From Actinotalea lenta (GTDB lineage Bacteria; Actinomycetota; Actinomycetes; Actinomycetales; Cellulomonadaceae): a stretch of 64,000 nt of DNA. The notes below the pieces were generated by a model. That model made no database searches and was not told the DNA's origin. It was given only the letters and a program-made list of their open reading frames with translations. The stretch spans positions 62,001 to 126,000 of the forward strand of contig NZ_JAUQYP010000001.1 of assembly GCF_030586465.1 (NCBI RefSeq). Reading direction: 5' to 3'. Positions 52,724-62,084 of the stretch are shown piece after piece (the stretch's first letter is position 1; every line of letters begins with the position of its first letter). The translations under genes were made by a program, and so were the position numbers.

Positions 52724-55700
52724 ATGACCGGAGGGCGGGATGGCCCAGCCCTGCCCAGCCACGCACCCGAGGTGAGCACCATCACGAGCATCCGCGAAGC
52801 CGCCACGCAGCGCATCCTCGTCCTGGACGGCGCCTACGGCACGATGCTCCAGCACGAGAGCCTCACCGAGGACGACTTCCGGTTCGACGGCGCCGACCCC
52901 GACCGGTCCTACGCCGGCAACTTCGACCTCGTCCAGCTGACCCGGCCCGACGTTCTCGCGCGCATCCATGCCGAGTACCTCGCAGCGGGCGCCGACATCC
53001 TCAAGACCAACACCTTCAACGCCCAGGCGATCTCCCAGGCGGACTACGGCACGCAGGGGCTCGTGCGCGAGATGAACCTCGCTGCGGCCCGCCTGGCGCG
53101 CGAAGCCGTGGACGCGGCCGTGGCGCGCGACGGTCGTCCCCGCTGGGTCGCGGGTTCGGTGGGCCCCACCAACCGCACCGCGTCGCTGTCCCCCGATGTC
53201 GAGCGCCCCGGGTTCCGCGCGGTCACCTACGACGACCTCCTTGCGGCCTACCTCGAGCAGGTCACCGCGCTGCTCACCGGCGGCGTCGACGCACTCCTGG
53301 TGGAGACGGTGTTCGACACCCTCAACGCCAAGGCCGCGCTCGAGGCGTGCGCGGAGGCGTTCGAGGTGACCGGTCGGCGCGTGCCGATCATGCTCTCGGG
53401 CACCATCACCGACGCCAGCGGCCGCACACTGTCCGGGCAGACGCCCGAGGCCTTCGTGGTGTCGACCGAGCATGCGGACCTGTTCTCGGTGGGCCTGAAC
53501 TGCGCGCTGGGCCCCGAGCCGATGCACCCGTACCTGCGGGAGATCGCCGAGGCCACGGGCACGCTCGTGTCCACGCACCCGAACGCGGGCCTGCCCAATG
53601 CGTTCGGCGAGTACGACGAGACGCCGGAGCAGATGGCCCGGGTGCTCGGCGGCTTCGCGCGCGAGGGCCTGCTCAACGTGGTGGGCGGCTGCTGCGGCAC
53701 GACGCCCGAGCACATCGCGGCGTTCGTCGCGGCGGTGGACGGCATCGCGCCGCGCGCCACCCACCCGACCCCGGACCGCCTGCGCACCTCCGGTCTGGAG
53801 GTACTCGACCTGACCCCCGAGGTCGGGTTCATCAACGTCGGCGAGCGCACCAACGTCACGGGCAGCCCCCGCTTCAAGCGTGCGATCGTCGACGGCGACG
53901 ACGCCGCAGCGGTCGCGATCGCCGCGCAGCAGGTCGCCGGCGGCGCACAGATGATCGACGTCAACGTGGACGAGGGCATGCTCGACGGCCCGTCGACCAT
54001 GGCGCGGTTCCTGGACCTGCTGGCCGCCGAGCCGGACATCGCGCGTGTGCCGGTGATGATCGACTCCTCGGACTGGGCGGTCATCGAGACCGGCCTGCGG
54101 CACGTGCAGGGCAAGGCGGTGGTCAACTCGCTGTCGCTCAAGGACGGCGAGGAGACCTTCCTGGCTCGTGCCCGCACCGTGCGCCGCTACGGGGCCGCGG
54201 CCGTGGTCATGGCGTTCGACGAGCACGGCCAGGCCGACACGCTCGAGCGGCGGATCGCCGTGTGCGAGCGCGCCTACCGCCTGCTGGTCGACGAGGCGGG
54301 TTTCCCGCCGCACGACATCGTCTTCGACCCGAACGTGCTCACCGTCGGAACCGGGATCGAGGAGCACGCGACCTACGCGCGCGACTTCATCGAGGCCGTC
54401 CGCTGGATCAAGGCGCACCTGCCCGGGGCCCTGACGTCCGGCGGGATCTCCAACGTGTCCTTCGCGTTCCGGGGCAACAACACCGTGCGCGAGGCGATGC
54501 ACGCGGTGTTCCTGTCCCACGCCATCGAGGCGGGGCTGGACATGGGCATCGTCAACGCCGGGATGCTCACGGTGGACGCGGACCTCGATCCGGAGCTGCG
54601 GGAGGCGGTCGAGGACGTGCTCCTGGCGCGCCGCCCCGACGCGACCGAGCGCCTGGTCACCCTGGCCGAACGGTTCACCGGCCAGGAGACCCAGACGGCC
54701 CGGACCGAGGCGTGGCGCGACCTGCCGGTGGCGGAGCGGCTGCGGCACGCGCTGGTGCACGGCATCGTCGAGCACGTCGTCGACGACGCCGAGGAGGCCT
54801 ACCACGAGCTCGGCTCGCCTCTGGGGGTCATCGAGGGGCCGCTCATGGACGGCATGGGCGTGGTGGGCGACCTGTTCGGCGCCGGCAAGATGTTCCTCCC
54901 CCAGGTGGTCAAGTCGGCCCGCGTCATGAAGGTCGCCGTCGCGCACCTGACGCCCTACATCGAGGCCGAGCAGGCCGCGGCGGAGGCAGCCGGGGAGGTC
55001 GCCGCGTCCGGCAAGGGCACCGTGGTGCTCGCCACGGTCAAGGGCGATGTGCACGACATCGGCAAGAACATCGTCGGCGTCGTGCTGGGCTGCAACGGCT
55101 ACGTCGTGCACGACCTGGGCGTCATGGTGCCGAGCGAGAAGGTCCTCGCGGCCGCGGCCGAGCTGGGCGCCGACGTGATCGGCGTCTCGGGCCTCATCAC
55201 TCCCTCGCTGCACGAGATGGTCGCGCTCGCGGGTGAGATGACCCGGCGGGGCCTGACAACGCCGCTGCTGATCGGCGGCGCGACCACCAGCAAGGCGCAC
55301 ACCGCCGTCAAGATCGACCCCGCGTACACCGGGACCGTGGTGCACGTGCCCGACGCGTCGCGCGCCGTGGGGGTCGTGTCCGACCTGCTGGCCCGGCCGG
55401 CTGTCGTCGCCGAGCGCACGAGCGCGGACTACGACGCGGTGCGCGCGCGCCACACCGAGCGCAACCACGTCCTGGTGCCGTTGGCCGCGGCCCGCGAGCG
55501 CGGTCACGCCCTGTCCGGCCTGCCCGTGCCGGCGCCGCTCGCCCCGGGCCGGCACGTGCTCCGGCCGTCGATCGCCGAGCTCGTGGAGATCGTCGACTGG
55601 ACGCCGCTGTTCACCGCGTGGGAGCTGCGCGGCACCTACCCGCAGATCCTGGACGACCCGCGCCAGGGCGAGCAGGCGCGGTCGCTCTTCGCCGACGCGC

Positions 55701-56428
55701 GTGCGCTGCTCGGCCAGGTGATCGCGGACGGGTCGCTGCGCGCCGAGGGCGTCGTCGGCCTGTGGCCCGCCCGGCGGCGCGGGGACGACGTCGACGTCCT
55801 GCGCGAGGGTCCGGACGGTGCGGCGGAGGTCGTGGCGACCCTGCACACCCTGCGCCAGCAGCGCGAACGCTCCGGCGAGTACCGCGCGTTGGCGGACTTC
55901 GTCGCCGAGCAGGGTGACCACCTGGGCGCGTTCGCGGTCGCCGTGCACGGCGCCGAGGAGCTCGCGGCCCGCTACCAGGCCGGGCACGACGACTACACGG
56001 CGATCCTGGTCAAGGCCCTCGCCGACCGGCTCGCCGAGGCGTTCGCCGAGTGGGCGCACCGCGAGGTCCGCACCCGGCTGTGGGGCTACGCGCCCGACGA
56101 GCAGCTGGAGGTGACCGACCTGATCCGCGAGCGCTACCAGGGGATCCGCCCGGCCCCCGGCTACCCCGCCCAGCCGGACCACACCGAGAAGGCCACTCTG
56201 GACGACCTGCTGGACCTCGCCGACGTCGGCATCACGCTCACCGAGTCCTTCGCCATGACACCAGGTTCCGCGGTCTCGGGACTGTACTTCGCACACCCGG
56301 ACGCCACGTACCTCGCCGTCGGCCGGCTGGCGCGCGACCAGGTCGTCGACTACGCCGACCGCAAGGGCTGGACCCTGGCGCAGGCCGAGCGCTGGCTCGC
56401 ACCCAACCTCGGGTACGACCCGGACTGA
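52724..56428 (+). CDS. metH: Cobalamin-dependent methionine synthase
   Basis: 1234 residues, with all four modules: homocysteine domain ([10 protein letters not shown]; zinc ligands in GLNCALGPE and [11 protein letters not shown]), methyltetrahydrofolate domain ([19 protein letters not shown]), cobalamin domain ([21 protein letters not shown], with the DxHxxG lower-axial His) and activation domain ([19 protein letters not shown] to [17 protein letters not shown]). It makes methionine from homocysteine and methyl-THF. The start may be ATG 52724 or GTG 52772; neither has a clear ribosome binding site. No B12 riboswitch fits in the short upstream gap. A long open frame on the other strand is a GC artefact. 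Confidence 0.96.
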   Translation: MTGGRDGPALPSHAPEVSTITSIREAATQRILVLDGAYGTMLQHESLTEDDFRFDGADPDRSYAGNFDLVQLTRPDVLARIHAEYLAAGADILKTNTFNAQAISQADYGTQGLVREMNLAAARLAREAVDAAVARDGRPRWVAGSVGPTNRTASLSPDVERPGFRAVTYDDLLAAYLEQVTALLTGGVDALLVETVFDTLNAKAALEACAEAFEVTGRRVPIMLSGTITDASGRTLSGQTPEAFVVSTEHADLFSVGLNCALGPEPMHPYLREIAEATGTLVSTHPNAGLPNAFGEYDETPEQMARVLGGFAREGLLNVVGGCCGTTPEHIAAFVAAVDGIAPRATHPTPDRLRTSGLEVLDLTPEVGFINVGERTNVTGSPRFKRAIVDGDDAAAVAIAAQQVAGGAQMIDVNVDEGMLDGPSTMARFLDLLAAEPDIARVPVMIDSSDWAVIETGLRHVQGKAVVNSLSLKDGEETFLARARTVRRYGAAAVVMAFDEHGQADTLERRIAVCERAYRLLVDEAGFPPHDIVFDPNVLTVGTGIEEHATYARDFIEAVRWIKAHLPGALTSGGISNVSFAFRGNNTVREAMHAVFLSHAIEAGLDMGIVNAGMLTVDADLDPELREAVEDVLLARRPDATERLVTLAERFTGQETQTARTEAWRDLPVAERLRHALVHGIVEHVVDDAEEAYHELGSPLGVIEGPLMDGMGVVGDLFGAGKMFLPQVVKSARVMKVAVAHLTPYIEAEQAAAEAAGEVAASGKGTVVLATVKGDVHDIGKNIVGVVLGCNGYVVHDLGVMVPSEKVLAAAAELGADVIGVSGLITPSLHEMVALAGEMTRRGLTTPLLIGGATTSKAHTAVKIDPAYTGTVVHVPDASRAVGVVSDLLARPAVVAERTSADYDAVRARHTERNHVLVPLAAARERGHALSGLPVPAPLAPGRHVLRPSIAELVEIVDWTPLFTAWELRGTYPQILDDPRQGEQARSLFADARALLGQVIADGSLRAEGVVGLWPARRRGDDVDVLREGPDGAAEVVATLHTLRQQRERSGEYRALADFVAEQGDHLGAFAVAVHGAEELAARYQAGHDDYTAILVKALADRLAEAFAEWAHREVRTRLWGYAPDEQLEVTDLIRERYQGIRPAPGYPAQPDHTEKATLDDLLDLADVGITLTESFAMTPGSAVSGLYFAHPDATYLAVGRLARDQVVDYADRKGWTLAQAERWLAPNLGYDPD

Positions 56429-56480
56429 GCCGGAGCGGTCAGAGGGTTCAGTTGTCGCTCGCTCAGGCGAGGAACGCAGC

Positions 56481-56523
56481 CCGCACGCGGCAGGACGTAT
56501 GCCTGCTGCCGCTCCACGTGCGG
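56481..56523 (+). terminator. Two-tier hairpin after metH
   Basis: Outer arms CCGCACG (56481-56487) and CGTGCGG (56517-56523) enclose inner arms GCGGCAG and CTGCCGC, making a long imperfect stem 53 bases after the metH stop. No T tract follows. Confidence 0.45.
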
Positions 56524-56552
56524 ACGAAGGGCTCCCGGCTGCACCGCGCGTC

Positions 56553-56581
56553 TTGCCAGCAGTACCGTGTCGTCCTATGTT
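56553..56581 (+). promoter_or_regulatory. Promoter of the ABC-YhgE/Pip operon
   Basis: TTGCCA (56553-56558), exactly 17 bases, then TATGTT (56576-56581). The expected start point falls within the palindrome at 56585-56598, so a repressor there would block initiation. Confidence 0.75.
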
Positions 56582-56584
56582 TGT

Positions 56585-56598
56585 ACTGACCGGTCAGT
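56585..56598. promoter_or_regulatory. ACTGACCGGTCAGT palindrome (likely TetR operator)
   Basis: A perfect 14-bp palindrome over the predicted transcription start of the ABC-YhgE operon. A TetR-type gene is third in the same operon (59581). TetR-family operators commonly contain ACCGGT or GACCGGTC cores, so autoregulation by that protein is the simplest reading. Confidence 0.75.
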
Positions 56599-56617
56599 CT
56601 AGAGAACCGAGAGCACC

Positions 56618-57382
56618 ATGACCGCCCAGCAGCAGCCGACCCCTACCGCCGTGCGCGCCCGCGGCCTGAGCCTGCACGGCAAGCGCGGCGTCGTGTACGG
56701 ACCCGTGGATCTCGACATCGAGGCCGGCGAGCTCGCCGTGGTGCACGGCCCCCAGGGCGGCGGGCGCTCGAGCCTCCTGCTGACCTTGGCGGGCCGGATG
56801 AAGCCGGACGCGGGTGCGGACCTGCTGGTGCTCGGCGAGCCGCTGCCCCGGTGCCGGCGCGCCGTGCAGCGCCGCGCAGCCATCGCGGGCTTCGCGGGCA
56901 TCGACGACCTGGACGAGTCCGTCACGGTCGGCGTGCTGGTGCGCGAGCGGCTCGCCTGGCTCGCTCCGTGGTACCGGCGCGTGCCGCGCGTCACGCAGGC
57001 GACCTTCGAGCGCCTCGTCGGCCCGGTCTACGGGCCGCGCCCGGTGCCGCGCGTGGACTCCGTGGTGTGGGACCTCGACGAGGTCGACGTCATGCTGCTG
57101 CGGCTCGCGCTCGCGACCCTGCAGGCCCCCGAGCTCGTCGTGGTGGACGACGTCGACCAGGTGCACGACTCGGTGCGGCGCCAGCTGGTCTGGTCCCGGC
57201 TCGAGGCGCTGACCGGGGCCGGGACGACCGTCGTCGCATCCGTCGCGTCCCTCGACGAGGTCCGCCGGTTCACGTGGACCCGAGCGCCGCGCCAGGTGTT
57301 CCTGGCGACCGGGCCGCACGCCACCGCGGAGCTCGCCGCGCCCGACTCGGTGTCCGCCGCAACGCCTGCCCACGCCCGCTGA
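56618..57382 (+). CDS. Degenerate ABC-type ATP-binding protein paired with YhgE/Pip
   Basis: 254 residues with an ABC ATPase fold but changed motifs. Walker A reads GPQGGGRSSLLLTLAG, with Arg in place of Lys. The signature region (WDLDEVDVMLLRLALATL) has no LSGGQ. Walker B reads ELVVVDDVDQ, with Asp in place of the catalytic Glu. The switch region VVASVASLDE lacks His. It may bind nucleotide weakly but should hardly hydrolyse it. It is followed by a YhgE/Pip membrane protein and a TetR gene, so it probably acts as a regulatory or structural partner of the membrane protein. The promoter and TetR-type operator lie just upstream; ATG 56618 follows a weak GAGAACCGAGAG leader. Confidence 0.85.
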   Translation: MTAQQQPTPTAVRARGLSLHGKRGVVYGPVDLDIEAGELAVVHGPQGGGRSSLLLTLAGRMKPDAGADLLVLGEPLPRCRRAVQRRAAIAGFAGIDDLDESVTVGVLVRERLAWLAPWYRRVPRVTQATFERLVGPVYGPRPVPRVDSVVWDLDEVDVMLLRLALATLQAPELVVVDDVDQVHDSVRRQLVWSRLEALTGAGTTVVASVASLDEVRRFTWTRAPRQVFLATGPHATAELAAPDSVSAATPAHAR

Positions 57383-57414
57383 CCCCTGCACCTTCGCCTC
57401 CGAACGGACCCACC

Positions 57415-59544
57415 ATGCCCGCCCTGACCTCCACCGGCGCCGAGCTGCGCCGGTTCCGCCGTGGCCCGCTGCCGCGCGTCGCGATCCTCGCCCTCGTCCT
57501 CATCCCGCTGCTGTACGGCGCGCTGTACCTGTGGGCGTTCTGGGACCCGACCGGTCGGATGAACCACCTCCCCGTCGCGCTCGTCAACGCCGATCGCCCG
57601 GCGACGACCGCCGACGGGAGCACGCTCGCCGCGGGCGACCAGGTGACCGACCAGCTCGTCACCGACGGGAGCCTGGACTGGGTCACGACGTCCGCAGCCG
57701 ACGCGGCCGCGGGCGTGCAGGACGGCACCTACTACTTCGCGGTCACCATCCCGACGGGCTTCTCCGCCGCGGTCGCGTCCGCCGGCGGGTCCGACCCGCA
57801 CCAGGCCCGGATCGACGTCACCTACAACGACGCGAACTCGTTCCTGGCCTCCACGCTCGGGCACAGCGCGATGGTGCAGGTGGACGACGCGGTCCGCGCC
57901 ACCATCGGCGACCGCGCGGTGGACTCCCTCCTGGTCGGGCTCGGCTCCGCGCGGGACGGCTTCGCGACCGCGGCGGACGGCGCCATGACGCTGCGGCAGG
58001 CCACCGAGCAGCTCGCCTCCGGTGCGGACCGGGTCGCCGCTGGGGCCGACTCGGCGCACGCCGGAGCAGCTCGGCTCGCCACCGGCGCGAGCACCGCGGC
58101 CGACGGCGCATCACGGCTCGCCACCGGCGCGACCACGACGGCCGACGGCGCGACGTCGCTCGCCGGCGGCGCGAAGCAGGCCGCGAGCGGCGCGGCCGGC
58201 CTGTCCAGCGGCGCCACCACGCTCGCGGCCGGGCTGTCCCGGGCCGCGGCCGGTGCCGCGACGCTGGACAGCGGCGCGACCACCCTCGCCTCGGGCGTCG
58301 ACCAGGCGGTGGGTCAGGTCGACGCACTGTCGCAGGCGCTCGCCGCGGCGCCGGGCGCGCTGCAGGACGTCGCCACGTACCTCGGGGCCCGGGCGGCCGC
58401 CGGCGACACCGCAGCCCTCGCGCCGCTGCGGGAGGTGTCCGACCTGGCGACCTCCCTCGGCGACCTCGACCCGCGGGCGACGGCCACAAAGCTCGCCGCC
58501 CTCCAGGCGGGCGCGCACGACCTCGCCGACGGGGCCGCGACGTTGGACACCTCGATGGGCGCCGTGACCGGCGGCGCGTCCGACCTCGCCGACGGAGCCC
58601 ACCGCCTCGCCGGCGGCACGGCAGCCGTCGCGGCCGGCGCGTCCCGGCTGGCGGGGGCGACCACCGACCTCGCGGACGGGGCGCACACCCTCGCCACCGG
58701 CACCGCGGCACTCGCGGACGGGGCCACCACCCTGGCGGCCGGCACCGCGACGCTCGCCGACGGTGCGCACGGCGTGGCCGACGGCAGCGCGAAGGTCGGC
58801 GACGGCACCGCGACGCTCGCCGCGGGCCTCACGGACGGAGCCGCCGCCATCCCCGTGGACGGCGCCGCCACCGCACGCGCCGACGTGATCGCCACCCCCG
58901 TCGCGCTCGACGAGCAGCACCTGACCGAGGCGCAGGGCTTCGGCGAGGGCTTCGCACCGTTCTTCATCTCGCTCGCGCTGTTCGTCGGCTCGCTGATCAC
59001 CTGGCTGCTGCTGCGGCCGCTGCCGACCCGCGCCCTGGCGACACCCGCCGGCGGTCTGCGCGCGGCGCTCGCGGGCTACTGGCCCGCGGCGACCATCGGC
59101 CTGGCCCAGGTCCTCGTCATGCTGGGCGTCATCCACTGGGGCCTGGGCATGGACCTCGCCTCCGCCGTCGGCACGGCCGCGTTCACCGCCCTCGTCGCGC
59201 TGTCCTTCCTCGCCCTGCAGCAGATGCTCAACGCCGTCCTGGGCCCGGCTGCGGGCAAGGTCACGATCCTCGCCCTGCTCATGCTGCAGCTCGCGTCCTC
59301 CGGCGGCACCTACCCGGTGGAGACCACCCCGGCGTTCTTCCGCGCCGTACACCCGTTGCTGCCGATGAGCTACGCGGTCACGGGGCTGCGTGAGGTGATC
59401 ACCGGCGGCGTCGACGCGCGGCTGTGGTCGAGCGTCGCGGTGCTCGCGACGCTCCTGGTCGGTTCCCTCGCGCTCACGGCGTGGCGCGCGGGGCGGATGC
59501 GGACGTGGACGCTGCGTCGGCTGCACCCGGCCCTGTCGATCTGA
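57415..59544 (+). CDS. YhgE/Pip-type membrane protein
   Basis: 709 residues. One N-terminal membrane helix (VAILALVLIPLLYGALYLWAFW) is followed by a large outside domain and about six C-terminal membrane helices from near 520. The outer region includes a long run of LAxGAxxLAxGAxxxADGA-type repeats, expected to form an elongated coiled rod, as in phage-infection protein Pip and YhgE. The C-terminal part (ABC-2-like) has TYPVETTPAFFRAVHPLLPMSYAVTGLREVI. Family roles include phage adsorption in lactococci and export or type VII-like functions. It lies 32 bases after the ABC gene and upstream of the TetR gene. Confidence 0.9.
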   Translation: MPALTSTGAELRRFRRGPLPRVAILALVLIPLLYGALYLWAFWDPTGRMNHLPVALVNADRPATTADGSTLAAGDQVTDQLVTDGSLDWVTTSAADAAAGVQDGTYYFAVTIPTGFSAAVASAGGSDPHQARIDVTYNDANSFLASTLGHSAMVQVDDAVRATIGDRAVDSLLVGLGSARDGFATAADGAMTLRQATEQLASGADRVAAGADSAHAGAARLATGASTAADGASRLATGATTTADGATSLAGGAKQAASGAAGLSSGATTLAAGLSRAAAGAATLDSGATTLASGVDQAVGQVDALSQALAAAPGALQDVATYLGARAAAGDTAALAPLREVSDLATSLGDLDPRATATKLAALQAGAHDLADGAATLDTSMGAVTGGASDLADGAHRLAGGTAAVAAGASRLAGATTDLADGAHTLATGTAALADGATTLAAGTATLADGAHGVADGSAKVGDGTATLAAGLTDGAAAIPVDGAATARADVIATPVALDEQHLTEAQGFGEGFAPFFISLALFVGSLITWLLLRPLPTRALATPAGGLRAALAGYWPAATIGLAQVLVMLGVIHWGLGMDLASAVGTAAFTALVALSFLALQQMLNAVLGPAAGKVTILALLMLQLASSGGTYPVETTPAFFRAVHPLLPMSYAVTGLREVITGGVDARLWSSVAVLATLLVGSLALTAWRAGRMRTWTLRRLHPALSI

Positions 59545-59580
59545 CGGCCGGCCGCGCGTGGTCTCTGGGAGGCTGGTGCC

Positions 59581-60147
59581 ATGAGCGAGCTGCCCGTCGG
59601 CGCCACCCGCCGCCAGATCATCGACGCGGCCGTGCGGCTCATCGCCGACCACGGGTTCTCCGCCACCTCGGTGGACCAGATCGCGGAGGCGGCGGGCGTC
59701 GCGAAGGGATCCGTCTACTACAACTTCGGGTCCAAGGCCGACCTGTTCACCTCGATCCTCACCGAGGGCATCACCCGGCTGACCGCCAACCTGCGCACGG
59801 CCTTGGAGACGGGCCCCGAGCCCACCCCGCTCGAGCGCCTCGTCACCGCGCTGCTCCGGCAGATCCGCGACAACCCCGCGTTCGCCAAGGTCGTCGCGGC
59901 CGAGGTGTTCCGCACCGGCCGGGACTGGCAGGAGTCGATCGGTCTCATCCACGACCAGGCGATGGCGGTGTTCGCCGAGGCGGTGGGGCTCGGCGACCCC
60001 GACCTCGACCCGCTCGACGCGCGCGTGATGGGCAGCGCAGCCTTCGGGGCGACCCTCGTCGCAGGCCTCGAGTGGCTCACGTACCAGCCGGACCGCAGCC
60101 CCACGGATGTCCTCGCCGCCATCCTGCGGATGGTGCGTCGGGCATAG
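59581..60147 (+). CDS. TetR-family regulator of the ABC-YhgE operon
   Basis: 188 residues, normal length. The helix-turn-helix is RRQIIDAAVRLIADHGFSATSVDQIAEAAGVAKGSVYYNFGSKADLF. The C-terminal ligand domain is helical and similar to TetR_C_33 type regulators. It is the third gene of the operon whose promoter carries a matching palindrome, so it probably represses its own operon until an effector binds. ATG 59581 has GGGAGG at good distance. The next gene (60158) has its own -10 hexamer overlapping this stop. Confidence 0.92.
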   Translation: MSELPVGATRRQIIDAAVRLIADHGFSATSVDQIAEAAGVAKGSVYYNFGSKADLFTSILTEGITRLTANLRTALETGPEPTPLERLVTALLRQIRDNPAFAKVVAAEVFRTGRDWQESIGLIHDQAMAVFAEAVGLGDPDLDPLDARVMGSAAFGATLVAGLEWLTYQPDRSPTDVLAAILRMVRRA

Positions 60148-60157
60148 GTTGGTCCGT

Positions 60158-61147
60158 ATGCGATTCGGACTCTTCCTCCCGCAAGGCTGGCGACTCGACC
60201 TCGTCGGCATCGACCCCGCGGACCAGTGGTCCACCATGCACGGGCTGGCCCAGCACGCCGACGACGGCGACGTGTGGGAGTCGGTGTGGGTGTACGACCA
60301 CTTCCACACCGTCCCCGAGCCCACCGAGGAGGCCACGCACGAGGCGTGGACCCTGATGGCCGCGCTGGCGTCCTCGACGAGCCGCGTGAGACTCGGCCAG
60401 ATGTGCACGTGCATGGGCTACCGCAACCCCGCCTACCTCGCGAAGGTCGCCGCGACGGTCGACCTGATCTCGGGCGGTCGCGTCGAGATGGGCATCGGCG
60501 CCGGGTGGTACGAGCACGAGTGGAACGCCTACGGTTACGGCTTCCCCGCCGTCGGCGACCGGCTCGGCATGCTCGACGAGGGCGTGCAGATCATGGAGCA
60601 GGCCTGGCGGACCGGGTACGCGACCCTCGACGGGCGCTACTACCAGGTCGACGGTGCCCGGGTCTTCCCCAGGCCCCTCCAGGAGGGCGGCATCCCGATG
60701 TGGATCGCCGGCGGCGGCGAGAAGCGCACCCTGAAGTACGTCGCGCGCTCGGGCCGGTACGCCAACCTCGGCGGCGACCCGGAGACCTTCGCGCACAAGT
60801 CCGAGGTGCTGCGCGGCCACTGCGAGAACCTGGGCCGCGACTTCGACTCGATCACCCGCTCGGCCAACTACAACGTCGTCATCGGCGCTACCCAGGACGA
60901 GGTCGACGAGCGCATCGCGTGGATCGAGGAGCAGTACGCCAGGACGCTGCCCGACAAGGCCCCGCAGATCGCCGAGGAGTTCCGCAACGGTCCCCTGGTG
61001 GGCACGCCGGACCAGATCGTCGCGAAGCTGCGTGAGCTGGAGGAGCTGGGCATGACCTACGCGATCTGCTACTTCTCCGAGGCTGCGCACGACCGGTCCG
61101 GTATCGAGCTCTTCGAGCGCGAGGTGGCACCGGCCCTGCGCGGCTGA
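60158..61147 (+). CDS. LLM-class F420-dependent oxidoreductase
   Basis: 329 residues, a luciferase-like TIM barrel: MRFGLFLPQGWRLDL, ESVWVYDHFHTVPEPTEEATHEAWTLMAALA, GYRNPAYLAKVAATVDLISGGRVEMGIGAGWYEHEWNAYGYGFP and IPMWIAGGGEKRTLKYVARSGRYANL. These are marks of F420-dependent oxidoreductases, common in actinobacteria. The substrate is unknown. ATG 60158 has TAGGTT seven bases upstream and no ribosome binding site, so it is probably leaderless and independent of the TetR operon. It converges with acpS. Confidence 0.9.
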   Translation: MRFGLFLPQGWRLDLVGIDPADQWSTMHGLAQHADDGDVWESVWVYDHFHTVPEPTEEATHEAWTLMAALASSTSRVRLGQMCTCMGYRNPAYLAKVAATVDLISGGRVEMGIGAGWYEHEWNAYGYGFPAVGDRLGMLDEGVQIMEQAWRTGYATLDGRYYQVDGARVFPRPLQEGGIPMWIAGGGEKRTLKYVARSGRYANLGGDPETFAHKSEVLRGHCENLGRDFDSITRSANYNVVIGATQDEVDERIAWIEEQYARTLPDKAPQIAEEFRNGPLVGTPDQIVAKLRELEELGMTYAICYFSEAAHDRSGIELFEREVAPALRG

Positions 61148-61165
61148 CCGCCCCCGCGACGCCGG

Positions 61166-61519
61166 TCAGTCGCGCTCGGCGACCACCATCGCCGAGGCGA
61201 TGCCGGCGTCGTGGGAGATCGACAGGTGGAACCGGTCGACGCCGAGCTCGGCCGCGCGCGCCGCGACGGTCCCCACGACCTCCACCTGCGGCGGGCCGCC
61301 CGTCACGCGATGCACGGTCGCGTCCTGCCAGCTCATGGTGCCCGGCGCGCCCAGGGCCTTGGCGATCGCCTCCTTGGCAGCGAACCGGGCAGCGAGCGAG
61401 GACGCCGGCAGGTCTCGCTCGACAGGCGTGAACAAGCGCTCGCGCAACCCGGGCGAGCGCCGCAGGGTGGCCATGAACCGCGCCACGTCGACCACGTCGA
61501 TCCCGACCCCGACGATCAT
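61166..61519 (-). CDS. acpS: Holo-acyl-carrier-protein synthase
   Basis: 117 residues. [14 protein letters not shown] has the Mg2+-binding Asp, [25 protein letters not shown] is the standard core, and [17 protein letters not shown] closes the domain. It transfers 4'-phosphopantetheine from CoA to apo-ACP. ATG 61519 has TAGGGT six bases upstream (leaderless type). It converges with the LLM gene and follows the DUF4190 gene by 34 bases on the same strand. Confidence 0.95.
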   Translation of the reverse strand: MIVGVGIDVVDVARFMATLRRSPGLRERLFTPVERDLPASSLAARFAAKEAIAKALGAPGTMSWQDATVHRVTGGPPQVEVVGTVAARAAELGVDRFHLSISHDAGIASAMVVAERD

Positions 61520-61553
61520 GCGACCACCCTAGGGTGCAGCGGAGCCCCGGCGG

Positions 61554-61952
61554 TCAGGCGAGCGCCGCGAGCAACCCGAAGTACCACGCGGCCACCACCG
61601 CCGCGGCGACGAGGGTGAGGTAACCCAGCACCAGGCCGGTGACCGCCAGGCCCCGACCGCGCTGTCCGGAGACCGCGATCCGGCGCAGGGCGACATGCCC
61701 CGCGATCACGCCGCCCAGGCACACGCCCAGGAGGCTGAGGACCAGGGACGCGATCGCCCAACGGTTCGTCCCGAGCAGCTGCCCCGGGAGGTAGCTGGGG
61801 GCGTACGCGGCCGCGGCATAGGCGTCCCCTGCGGCTTGCCCGCCGGCCGGGGCGACGTGTGGCGGTGTGGGCGCGAGCTGGCCCGAGAACGAGGGCGGCG
61901 CAGACAGGCCCGAGGGGGGTGGGCCCGGCTGGAAGGTGTCATGGCTGGTCAC
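61554..61952 (-). CDS. DUF4190 membrane protein
   Basis: 132 residues. A Pro/Ala/Tyr-rich cytoplasmic N-terminus (about 62 residues) is followed by two membrane helices in the DUF4190 pattern NRWAIASLVLSLLGVCLGGVIAGHVALRRI and RGRGLAVTGLVLGYLTLVAAAVVAAWYF. Function unknown; the family is widespread in actinobacteria. GTG 61952 follows GGAG. It lies between glmS and acpS on the same strand. Confidence 0.85.
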   Translation of the reverse strand: MTSHDTFQPGPPPSGLSAPPSFSGQLAPTPPHVAPAGGQAAGDAYAAAAYAPSYLPGQLLGTNRWAIASLVLSLLGVCLGGVIAGHVALRRIAVSGQRGRGLAVTGLVLGYLTLVAAAVVAAWYFGLLAALA

Positions 61953-62084
61953 TGGGGGGACTCCTCGGGTTGGACCGTCATCGAGTCCCTCGGCTCAGGA
62001 TCGCCGCGGCGTGAGCCCTCCCCTGGCCACGCCACCCGATCGGAGGAGGGTGAAAAGACCCCGCTCGGGCACGCAGCCCGTGAC

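Noticed and set aside
51095-56296. 1733-codon open frame on the minus strand covering nnr and the antisense of metH
   Set aside because: Only the nnr part (51095-52636) has family motifs. The rest is antisense to metH, whose four modules are unmistakable; long antisense frames are expected at this GC content.
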